Made by a program: the position numbers and the translations under genes
Source: Lachnospiraceae bacterium
GTDB taxonomy: Bacteria > Bacillota > Clostridia > Lachnospirales > Lachnospiraceae
NCBI GenBank assembly: GCA_017391545.1
Contig: JAFOYD010000164.1
Span: 1-15,935 of the forward strand
DNA length: 15,935 nt
Direction of reading: 5' to 3'
Shown here: piece by piece, positions 8,008 through 15,164 of the stretch
How the letters are laid out: each line of letters begins with the position of its first letter
Numbering within the stretch: position 1 is the first letter of the stretch
Notes under the pieces: model-generated
What the model saw: only the letters and a program-made list of their open reading frames with translations
What the model was told of the DNA's origin: nothing
The model's database searches: none

Positions 8008-10350
8008 ATGAATATCGAAAGAAGATTTAGCAATGAATTGAGGAGCAAGCCGTTTCAGAGCTACAGTGAATACATGGATTACATTTTTGCCTGTGTAAAT
8101 TTCAGACTTTCAGATTACATAGACGGATTAAAAGGAAAGTATGATGCAGGGCAGGGAAATTATAAAAATGTCATGTATCCTGATATTGAGATTGCATATG
8201 ATTTGTGCAATGACAAGATGATGGAATTTGTCTATGGAGATGCTTCAGACGAGGATGCAGCTGAGGAACCGGATGAGGATACAGAATTGGATCCGATACT
8301 GGAGGAGACACTTGGACTTTTTGCTGATTTTGCGTCCGATGAAGACGACGATGAGGAAGAGGAGAAGGAAAAAGGAAGCGAAAGCAGATTGTCGGTGGAG
8401 GATATGCTGTCCTTTATTGATGACAGGCTTGCTGCTACGGATACTACGCAGGTAAATCTTCCCTTTTATGAGCTTTGCCGAAAGCTTTCTTTTGGACATT
8501 TTACCATCTTTGCATTGGCGAGTGCGGTATTGTCCTCCACACAGACAAGCTATGCTTCCGTCTTTCAGGTCGTCAATGAGAATGGCAACCTCACAGCGCC
8601 AACAGTGGAGTCCGCCGGTCGGATGTACTTTGGCAGTCACTATGCAATCACGACGGCATACAGCGAGATGTCCGTCTGCCTGGAACAGCTCCTTCCCATC
8701 ATGGAGCTGCGCGTCAATTCGAATATGCCGTTTTCTACGGTTCTGTCCCCGGACAAGCGTCTGATTGATTTTCTGTTCGGACAAAATCCGCTGCGTCTTG
8801 ATGAGAACTATGCGCGCTTTTTTCATATGCTGACAGATGACAAGGAGCTTGATCCCATTATGGCGAACTCAGCACAGCTTGAGGCGATGGAGATTTCCTA
8901 TGAGCAGGGCGTGCGCATTTTCAGCTGGTACGGTGATGAAGGGAGCGGCAGAAAATTTTTTATTAAACAATTCTGCAGGAAAAATCAGATCAATGCGATC
9001 ACCATGAACTGCAAGAAGCTCTTTGCTTACGACTTTGGATTTGTGGAAAAGGCACTCTGGGCAGTAAACAGGGAATGCATTTTCACAGATTCGTGCTGCT
9101 GCTTGAATGAACTGGATTTCCGGGAAGAGGAAAAGGAAAAGTATATCGGATATATGGATCTTGCCGTGTCAAAACTGCGGGAGCATGATATTCTCATCTT
9201 TCTGATGAGCCGTGACAAGCTGCCATTAAAGAGTGTGACGGACAGTGATTTCACGGAGCTGGAGCTGCCGACACCGGGCAATCAGGAGCGTGAGGACTGC
9301 TGGAACTATTTCGCACAGGGCTACGCCCTTGCCGATGAGGTGGAACTTCCGGAGATGGCGACAAAATTTCTCTTTACGCCCGGCAAGATTAAGTCCGCAC
9401 TCTATCAGGCAAAGAGCTTTGCCATTATGAATCATGAAATTCAGATTTCAAGGGCGAAGCTTTTCGAGGGCTGTTACAATCAGATGAGCTCGGAGCTGAC
9501 GCAAAAAGCGACGAAGGTTAAGGCGAACTTTGGTTTTGAGGATATTGTCATGAATGCGAGCCAGCGTGAGACCCTGCAACATGCCATCGACCAGATGAAC
9601 TTCAAAAAACAGGTCTATGACAACTGGGATTACACGAAAAAGTACCCTTACGGACGCGGTCTGTCGATTCTGCTGTTTGGTGCACCCGGTACTGGTAAGT
9701 CCATGTGTGCACAGGTCATTGCCCATGAGCTGAATCTGGAGCTGTACAGAGTCGATTTGTCAAAGGTCATTGACAAGTATGTCGGTGAGACGGAGAAATC
9801 CATCTCCATGATTTTCCGTGAGGCAAAGAAGTGCAATGTCGTCCTCTTTTTCGATGAGTGTGATACGCTGTTTGCGAAGCGCTCCGATGACGGAGGAAGT
9901 AACCAGGCATCCAACAACAACAAGACAGCGCTGCTTTTGCAGGAGGTCGAGGCATATGACGGCGTGTCCGTTCTTGCCACGAACTACAAGCATAACATTG
10001 ACCCGGCATTCTTCAGACGTATGAAATATATTGTCGAGTTTCAGTTTCCTGATCCTGATACCAGAGAGATGCTGTGGCGCACGACCATCCCAAAAGGAAC
10101 ACCGCTTGCAGATGATGTGGATATCCGTTTCCTGGCAGAGCGCTTTGAATTCGTAGGTGGTAATATCAAGAACTGCATCTTGAACGCAGCCTTTCTGGCA
10201 GCGGCAGATGGTGACGGCAAGACGGTCGGCATGAAGCATTACCTGAATGCGATCAAGTATGAGTTTGTCAAGACAGGAAAGGTCTTCACAAGAGCCGATT
10301 TTGAGCCATATGCCTATATGGTGGGCTTAGGCGACAGAGAGGATGATTAA
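8008..10350 (+). CDS. eCIS-associated AAA+ ATPase (Afp15/Pvc15-like), two AAA modules
   Basis: A 780-residue protein. Residues ~78-121 form a very acidic linker. Residues ~150-210 (FGHFTIFALASAVLSS, then APTVESAGRMYFG) resemble the winged-helix-like domain found before the ATPase in CIS AAA+ proteins. Residues ~305-480 look like a degenerate AAA module (GDEGSGRK at 309-316; TDSCCCLNELD where a Walker B would be). Residues ~505-760 are a canonical AAA+ domain: Walker A GAPGTGKS (558-565), pore-loop-like KYVGE (590-594), Walker B VVLFFDECD (611-619), sensor-1 ATN (657-659), arginine-finger region FFRRM (668-672), sensor-2-like GGNIKN (717-722). Afp15/Pvc15 proteins are known for roles in particle assembly and, in PVC, effector loading. 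AAGGAGG lies 9 bases before the ATG, and the gene overlaps the candidate cargo gene by 8 bases, which fits a loading role. Confidence 0.88.
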   Translation: MNIERRFSNELRSKPFQSYSEYMDYIFACVNFRLSDYIDGLKGKYDAGQGNYKNVMYPDIEIAYDLCNDKMMEFVYGDASDEDAAEEPDEDTELDPILEETLGLFADFASDEDDDEEEEKEKGSESRLSVEDMLSFIDDRLAATDTTQVNLPFYELCRKLSFGHFTIFALASAVLSSTQTSYASVFQVVNENGNLTAPTVESAGRMYFGSHYAITTAYSEMSVCLEQLLPIMELRVNSNMPFSTVLSPDKRLIDFLFGQNPLRLDENYARFFHMLTDDKELDPIMANSAQLEAMEISYEQGVRIFSWYGDEGSGRKFFIKQFCRKNQINAITMNCKKLFAYDFGFVEKALWAVNRECIFTDSCCCLNELDFREEEKEKYIGYMDLAVSKLREHDILIFLMSRDKLPLKSVTDSDFTELELPTPGNQEREDCWNYFAQGYALADEVELPEMATKFLFTPGKIKSALYQAKSFAIMNHEIQISRAKLFEGCYNQMSSELTQKATKVKANFGFEDIVMNASQRETLQHAIDQMNFKKQVYDNWDYTKKYPYGRGLSILLFGAPGTGKSMCAQVIAHELNLELYRVDLSKVIDKYVGETEKSISMIFREAKKCNVVLFFDECDTLFAKRSDDGGSNQASNNNKTALLLQEVEAYDGVSVLATNYKHNIDPAFFRRMKYIVEFQFPDPDTREMLWRTTIPKGTPLADDVDIRFLAERFEFVGGNIKNCILNAAFLAAADGDGKTVGMKHYLNAIKYEFVKTGKVFTRADFEPYAYMVGLGDREDD

Positions 10351-13060
10351 CAATATGGAAAACATGCAGATGTTGATTAGCAATGAACAAAAGTATAAGC
10401 AGCTTGAAGCACAGAAATTAAAATCTGTGGATGAACACTTGACAAATCGAACAGTGCTTTCCCATGCTGACAGGGAGCAATATGGTGGTATGCTGCGTTC
10501 CCATGTGGAGGCGCAGAATGACATTGTTTTGGAAAATGCGAAACGATTTCAGAGTGATATCAAGGCAGAGAGTGATAAGAGTAAGGATAAGCGCCGTGAG
10601 CAGTATGCAGAAGAACGTTTGAAATATGGCGATCGTGTAACGATGGAAACAGCTGCCATGGAAAGAAACATTGAAAGATTCAATAAGTCATGGGAAAAAG
10701 AGCAGAAGAACATGAACCTGAATCGTATTGATGATTTTAAGAAGGCAGTTGATGACCTTGATGTATCCGGAAATATGTTTGATATTACTGTCATACAAGG
10801 TTCTAAGCAGCACATTGACATCAAAAAGATATTACATACAAGAAATCTTTTAAGAGCGCTTGTATGCCATCCAAAGCTTCCGGAAATGATGCATCAGCTT
10901 AGCATGGAACAGCAGGTCAGGCTTAGGACTGCTATGGCTGCACAGGGGGCATTGGAGGTCGCAACAAATACTCTTTTATATGAGAATGGCTTTGATGAGA
11001 ATGGTGAGCTGCATGAGGACTTTAATGCTGTAAGGAAGGAATCTGCAAACAGTGGGATTACGGAGTTGATCAGGGAGCGTGAGATGCTTGGTCATTCGGA
11101 GGGGTTGCAGGATATTGTCGATGAATATAAAAGTGCAATCAATCGATCCCTTTTTAATTCGGGAAAGGATATCGAATTTACAGAGAAAGAAATGGGTATG
11201 CTCCAAACCATGAAGACAAAGGTTCATCAGCAGACACAGCAGGCAGAAACAGCAAAAGACAAAGAGTGTGGTATGCTTTTAGATAAGGTTTCGGACGAAA
11301 AAGTAATCGGTGCCACAAAACTTGCACACAATTATCTGACCGTATATGAACAGTATGTGCAGATGAATGAGGAGAGGGCCTCATATGTGATGCTGCTTAA
11401 AGAGCTCATAAAAAAGGACAGTCAGGATAAGGTGCTAATGGGAAAACTTCGTATCAAAATCAGGGCCTGCGAGCACGACGGGAAGTATATGATGGCCCTC
11501 CACCAAAGCAGGCGTTTAGGGAGGATGCTCCGGGGAGTATGTGAGAACAAACCGCTGACGATTGCGATGAGACTCGAGCTTGCTGAAGTTTATGGATTGG
11601 AAGAATATGCCATTAATGATACTGTACAACAGGCAAACAATGTGGTTTATGAAAAGCTTAAGCCGGAAGAACAGGAGGAAATGGAGAGGAAAGCAGACAA
11701 ATTCCAGAACTTTCTGGGTGGACGTTCGATCAATAGTCTTTCTGTTGAAGAGCAGGAGGAGAACGAGGAAATCATCGAATTTATCCTGAAGTACGACAGT
11801 AGAAGAACAGATGATATTGCAAAGCTTGAAAACTGGCTGAAATCAGATACAGAGACGCAGCAACTGGAGAATGCGCTTCTGCTTGATGGGGAAAAAATCC
11901 GGGATGAAACGAAACAGTCATCTGCGTTTGGCAAAATTGCGACGGCAGGCAAATTTGCAGGGTATGGAAAACTTGTGGCATCAGGAATCAATTCCGATGG
12001 GGTCCTGGATACGGCAGGAAAGGTCGCAGGTTTTATAACGAACAACAAGTCAGCCATAAAAAGCGGGCTGGACAAACTGGCAGAGGGTGCAGGCGTGGTT
12101 GCAGATATCGGTGCAGTAGCAAAATTTGCAGATGGTGTGGCAAGTGGAAATCTGTCAGTCGAAGATACAGCAAAAGCGGTCACAGGTGTGGCTGATATTG
12201 TGCGCGTTGTTGAAAAATTCTCTGGTGCTTCAAAGACATTCACTGATAATATGCAATTAGGCATATTGGGAATTAACTCACTGGTGGACGCAGTAACGTC
12301 ACAGGTAAATTATGAGCAGGCGAAGGAACGTCTGGCGAACACTCAGAATCAGATCAATGAGTTCAAAAAGATGAAAAATGTTCCGGAAAATGAAAAAAAG
12401 GAACTGGAAAGACTGACCCATATGCTTGAGTCGGCAAATAAGACTGCTGATCTTGACAAGATGAACAGTGCAGTGCACGCTGCTTCAGGATATGCAAGTG
12501 CAGCAGGTTCAGCATTTAAATATTTGGGAGTAACTGCTGTTGTCACAGGAGCTATTTCCGGTGCGGCAGGCGTAGCAAATTTTGCTTCTGACAGGTATAC
12601 TGCCACCAAAAAGGCTGGTCTTCGCAGAGACTATCTAAAAGAGCAGATCAAAAGTGTATTTGAAAAAATACATAGCAACGAGGAATTCAAAAATCTGTCT
12701 AATAGGGACATTAAGCATACAGTACTGAAATTTATGGGTACAAAAACAGGTAAATGGTCTGAAGCCGGCATCAGAAAGATGGCTGCGGACAGTAGCAGCC
12801 TGTTGGAGAAGGATAATAATGCGACAATCATGGACCTTAGAAAAAAAACGCGGCGTGCGATCGGAGTTGGCGATCATGCAACACGCGCTGAAATCATGAA
12901 GGCATTGGGCGCAAACAGCAGTCAGGCGGCAAATCCGATCAAGGCAGCAAATGAAATCTATAAAAAGCGACTGGAGCGGAGCAAGGACTTTGCACCGGGA
13001 AAATGGAAGCGCTTTACCAATTTTGTGGGATCAGTTTTTGATTTTGTCACAAGGGAATAG
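10343..13060 (+). CDS. Large helical protein with Gly/Ala-rich hydrophobic C-terminal half; candidate CIS cargo/effector
   Basis: A 905-residue protein of no family I recognise. Residues ~1-135 are charged, Lys/Glu/Gln-rich and probably coiled-coil. Conserved-looking blocks are YGGML (47), EAQND (56), VTMETAAM (99) and QHIDIKK (156). The same blocks recur in the protein starting at 15165, so residues ~1-250 form a shared module. Residues ~525-655 are Gly/Ala-rich and amphipathic, and residues ~708-748 hold a second hydrophobic pair (HAASGYASAAGSAF, then VTAVVTGAISGAAGVANFA), which could insert into membranes. The tail is basic. The start ATG overlaps the AAA+ stop; it is preferred over ATG 10355 because the paralog also begins Met-Ile at a similar distance from the shared blocks. 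A modular N-terminus with different remainders, placed after the loading ATPase, suggests effectors. A tape-measure or internal assembly protein is the main alternative. Confidence 0.7.
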   Translation: MINNMENMQMLISNEQKYKQLEAQKLKSVDEHLTNRTVLSHADREQYGGMLRSHVEAQNDIVLENAKRFQSDIKAESDKSKDKRREQYAEERLKYGDRVTMETAAMERNIERFNKSWEKEQKNMNLNRIDDFKKAVDDLDVSGNMFDITVIQGSKQHIDIKKILHTRNLLRALVCHPKLPEMMHQLSMEQQVRLRTAMAAQGALEVATNTLLYENGFDENGELHEDFNAVRKESANSGITELIREREMLGHSEGLQDIVDEYKSAINRSLFNSGKDIEFTEKEMGMLQTMKTKVHQQTQQAETAKDKECGMLLDKVSDEKVIGATKLAHNYLTVYEQYVQMNEERASYVMLLKELIKKDSQDKVLMGKLRIKIRACEHDGKYMMALHQSRRLGRMLRGVCENKPLTIAMRLELAEVYGLEEYAINDTVQQANNVVYEKLKPEEQEEMERKADKFQNFLGGRSINSLSVEEQEENEEIIEFILKYDSRRTDDIAKLENWLKSDTETQQLENALLLDGEKIRDETKQSSAFGKIATAGKFAGYGKLVASGINSDGVLDTAGKVAGFITNNKSAIKSGLDKLAEGAGVVADIGAVAKFADGVASGNLSVEDTAKAVTGVADIVRVVEKFSGASKTFTDNMQLGILGINSLVDAVTSQVNYEQAKERLANTQNQINEFKKMKNVPENEKKELERLTHMLESANKTADLDKMNSAVHAASGYASAAGSAFKYLGVTAVVTGAISGAAGVANFASDRYTATKKAGLRRDYLKEQIKSVFEKIHSNEEFKNLSNRDIKHTVLKFMGTKTGKWSEAGIRKMAADSSSLLEKDNNATIMDLRKKTRRAIGVGDHATRAEIMKALGANSSQAANPIKAANEIYKKRLERSKDFAPGKWKRFTNFVGSVFDFVTRE

Positions 13061-13116
13061 TTGAAATGATGGTGTCTATGATGTAAAGGATATTAAAATC
13101 GAAAGGAAAAAAGACA

Positions 13117-13581
13117 ATGCAAAATAATTTTAAGAAAGAAGTAATTAAGAAGCTTGGTGAAAATCTCATGGAGTATGGTTTTTCCGTGCAGAAGGAGGAG
13201 GATACTGAAAATGACCTTCTGACGCTGCGCTGCGGTTTTGTTCTGTCTGATGAACAGCCGGTACCGATGGTGATGGAGATGACCTTTTACAATCTGGATA
13301 CCAATCCGATTCTGCAGTTCTATACCTATATTGCAAGCGGTCTTCCGGCAGAGCTGATTGAGAAGCTAAGGCCCGTCATAGATGAATTCAACTGCTATGC
13401 ACCGCTTGGACATATGGGAATCTATGATGAGGACAGCCAGCTGTATTACCGCTATTCGCTCGTATTCGGAGAGGATGAGGATATTGACAGGGCAGTCGAT
13501 CGCAGTGAGGATATTCTGGAGCTGATGCTTTTGATTCTCAAGGCAAACTATGAAAAATTCGAGACAAAGGAAGAGGAATGA
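13117..13581 (+). CDS. Small acidic protein, YbjN/secretion-chaperone-like
   Basis: A 154-residue, acidic, predicted alpha/beta protein with no signal peptide or membrane segment. The order of elements resembles YbjN and type III secretion chaperone folds: an N-terminal helix (KKEVIKKLGENLMEYG), strands through LLTLRCGFVL and VMEMTFYNL, a middle helix (AELIEKLRPVIDEFN), strands (HMGIYDED, LYYRYSLVFG), and a C-terminal helix (SEDILELMLLILKANYEKF). This is a fold-level impression from pattern only. It follows the 905-residue protein after 56 bases, which hold an AAAGGAAAA ribosome binding site but no convincing promoter. It overlaps the GNAT start by 4 bases. Position right after a candidate effector suggests a cognate chaperone or adaptor; an immunity protein or an unrelated YbjN-like protein are alternatives. 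Coding status is secure, function tentative. Confidence 0.75.
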   Translation: MQNNFKKEVIKKLGENLMEYGFSVQKEEDTENDLLTLRCGFVLSDEQPVPMVMEMTFYNLDTNPILQFYTYIASGLPAELIEKLRPVIDEFNCYAPLGHMGIYDEDSQLYYRYSLVFGEDEDIDRAVDRSEDILELMLLILKANYEKFETKEEE

Positions 13582-14423
13582 TGATGGATATTTTCTCGGT
13601 TAATTCGGCAGACTTCAGGTATCTGGAAGCCTGCATTCCAAAATGTATTTTAGCAGGTGTCAGGGCAGGAAGAGGTACCCTGTTATGTTGCGCAGAGGAC
13701 GGACATCCAAAAGGTGTCACTGTCTATTCCCTGTATAATGGAAATTATCTGCTTGACTGGATCTACGTGGAACAGGGAAGCAGGCGTCAGGGATATGGGA
13801 CAGTACTTTTGATACGGGCAATCGAAAATATGATGCGCGAGGATATGGGAGACAATCTGCTTGTTCGCTATAACCCTGATGAACCGCCTGAGGGACTGGA
13901 ACCGTTTCTTGAAAGCTTTGCATTTTGGTTTCGTGACAGGACCATACCGGTCTATTCCTTTACACCTGCCCAGGTTACCCTTCCACAGGGCATTGAAAAG
14001 AAAGTCGATTGTAGCAAAATCCTTGGGATATCAGACCTTTTGCGCGAGTGGAAGACAGACTTTGAAAAGCATCTGGAGGGTGTTGATGATGCAGATCTGA
14101 TCGAACTTCCAATCAGCTGGAAAAGCTATTCCTCACAGCTGAGCGTGGCAAGAGTGTGCAACAAAAAGATCGAGGGAATCCTGCTGATAAAAGAATCTGA
14201 GGATGGACTGGAGCTTTCCTTTGCCTATGCCTGCAGTGACAAGTCCATGACCTTTATGCTGATGGTCATTGCTGCATTTGACAGAATCAGGAAAAAATAC
14301 GGGAATGATGTGACGATTACGGTTGCCGCAGTAACAGAGCATTCCGAGGATCTTGTGAACCGACTTGTGCCCGATACAAGATGTATAGCAATCAGGGAAG
14401 GAATCTATGTTCTCAGGGAGTAA
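13578..14423 (+). CDS. GNAT-family acetyltransferase, probably two GNAT-like halves
   Basis: A 281-residue protein. The N-terminal half carries a GNAT motif A: strand YLLDWIYVEQGSR (58-69), then RQGYG (70-74) with helix TVLLIRAIENMM, the acetyl-CoA pyrophosphate-binding loop pattern R/Q-x-x-G-x-G/A. Residues ~155-281 look like a second, degenerate GNAT-like half: a strand with NKKIEGILLIKES, then ELSFAYACSD, a helix and VTITVAAVTEHSEDLVNRL, without an RxxGxG loop. Three consecutive ATGs (13578, 13581, 13584) follow AAAGGAAGAGG; 13584 has the best spacing to AGAGG, 13578 to AAGG, so the start is uncertain by two codons. It is the last gene before a strong terminator. Acceptor substrate is unknown; acetylation of the nearby candidate effector, of a CIS component or of something unrelated are all possible. 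Enzyme family is confident. Confidence 0.82.
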   Translation: MMMDIFSVNSADFRYLEACIPKCILAGVRAGRGTLLCCAEDGHPKGVTVYSLYNGNYLLDWIYVEQGSRRQGYGTVLLIRAIENMMREDMGDNLLVRYNPDEPPEGLEPFLESFAFWFRDRTIPVYSFTPAQVTLPQGIEKKVDCSKILGISDLLREWKTDFEKHLEGVDDADLIELPISWKSYSSQLSVARVCNKKIEGILLIKESEDGLELSFAYACSDKSMTFMLMVIAAFDRIRKKYGNDVTITVAAVTEHSEDLVNRLVPDTRCIAIREGIYVLRE

Positions 14424-14465
14424 ATGAAGAACCATGCTGCCTTGAAGGTTTATGATCACAAATGC

Positions 14466-14504
14466 GCCCCACAGGATTCAGAAATGAATTTCTGTGGGGC
14501 TTTT
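14466..14504 (+). terminator. Intrinsic terminator ending the main operon
   Basis: A 9-bp GC-rich stem pairs GCCCCACAG (14466-14474) with CTGTGGGGC (14492-14500). After a small internal mismatch an inner stem pairs ATTCA (14476-14480) with TGAAT (14485-14489), closed by a GAAA tetraloop. TTTT follows at 14501-14504, and further T-rich sequence appears by 14514-14525. It lies 43 bases after the GNAT stop and before a good promoter, so it separates the two transcription units. Confidence 0.9.
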
Positions 14505-14554
14505 GTAATCATGTTTTGTTTTTTTAAGATTTGTTAAAGATTATCATGAGAAGA

Positions 14555-14583
14555 CTGACAATGAAGTATTGAGATGATAAAAT
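14555..14583 (+). promoter_or_regulatory. Sigma-A-type promoter for the HATPase gene
   Basis: The -35 box is CTGACA (14555-14560, 5 of 6 consensus bases), the spacer is exactly 17 bases, and the -10 box is TAAAAT (14578-14583, 5 of 6), with a TGN extended -10 directly before it (14575-14577). Transcription should start near 14590, leaving a leader of about 75 bases before the ATG at 14667. I see no clear operator, riboswitch or other structure in that leader. The whole gap 14424-14666 holds only this promoter and the terminator. Confidence 0.72.
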
Positions 14584-14653
14584 AATTGTAAATAGGGCAC
14601 ATATTATTCAAAAATGATAAGTAATGCAAATGATGAACGTGTCAACATTGATA

Positions 14654-14660
14654 AAAGGTG
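14654..14660 (+). promoter_or_regulatory. Ribosome binding site deciding the start at 14667
   Basis: AAAGGTG ends 6 bases before the ATG at 14667. The upstream in-frame GTG at 14658 lies inside this site and so is unlikely to be the start. Confidence 0.6.
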
Positions 14661-14666
14661 CTGGAT

Positions 14667-15119
14667 ATGATAGAAAGAAGAACTACAGCAATAGACAGAA
14701 AAATCAGACTTGACGCAAGGCGGAGCGTTTTGGGTGAACTGCTTGACAGACTGAATATGGATTTGACAGATGCAGGATGCCCGGAAGAGAAACGAACAGA
14801 AATCGGAATCTGTGCAGAAGAAATCTTTGTGAACATCGCAAGCTATGCGTATCGTGACATGACAGGTGATGTGACAATTGAGGAAAGGATTTATCAGGAT
14901 AGTCCACAGGAAAAGGTACTTACGCTGGTCTTTAAAGACAGCGGGATACCATTTAATCCGTTAGCACGTGAGAAGCCTGACGTCACACTTCCAGAGAGTG
15001 AGCGCAGAATTGGAGGACTTGGAATATATATGGTGAAAAATATGACAGACAGGGCATGGTATGAGTATCAGGATGACATCAACTGTCTGTATTTGGAATA
15101 TCGATGGCAGCAGATGTGA
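14667..15119 (+). CDS. RsbW/SpoIIAB-like ATP-binding protein (serine kinase/anti-sigma type, HATPase_c)
   Basis: A 150-residue HATPase-fold protein, the usual length for the RsbW/SpoIIAB group. The N-box is AEEIFVNIASYAY (50-62, with Glu52 and Asn56). The G1 box is FKDSGIPFNPL (89-99, Asp91), and the D-x-G-x-P-F-N-P form is common in clostridial ATP-binding partners of STAS proteins. The G2 box is IGGLGIYMVKNMTD (115-128). Such proteins phosphorylate a STAS antagonist and hold a sigma factor or other target. With the STAS protein (5356) and PP2C sensor (6335) it completes a partner switch, though it is transcribed from its own promoter beyond a terminator. No sigma factor gene is visible. ATP binding is well supported; kinase activity toward the local STAS protein is inferred. 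Confidence 0.88.
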   Translation: MIERRTTAIDRKIRLDARRSVLGELLDRLNMDLTDAGCPEEKRTEIGICAEEIFVNIASYAYRDMTGDVTIEERIYQDSPQEKVLTLVFKDSGIPFNPLAREKPDVTLPESERRIGGLGIYMVKNMTDRAWYEYQDDINCLYLEYRWQQM

Positions 15120-15164
15120 TTTTTTACATATGTACTGATTCGGTTCTGGGAGTGAGGTGAGTGA

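Noticed and set aside
8245..8826. 193-codon minus-strand frame inside the AAA+ gene
   Set aside because: Antisense to a confidently identified gene and carries no recognisable motif.
11647..12264. 205-codon minus-strand frame inside the 905-residue gene
   Set aside because: Ser/Ala/Phe-rich antisense shadow of the Gly/Ala- and Glu/Lys-rich coding strand, with no family pattern.
13061..13089. Promoter-like TTGAAA with a 17-base spacer before the YbjN-like gene
   Set aside because: The -10 match (TAAAGG) is poor; the gene is more likely read from the upstream operon.
14424..14537. 37-codon frame right after the GNAT gene
   Set aside because: It runs through the whole terminator hairpin, has no ribosome binding site and resembles no protein.
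14516..14544. Second promoter candidate TTGTTT, 17-base spacer, GATTAT
   Set aside because: Weaker boxes in T-rich sequence just after the terminator; the pair at 14555-14583 is much better.
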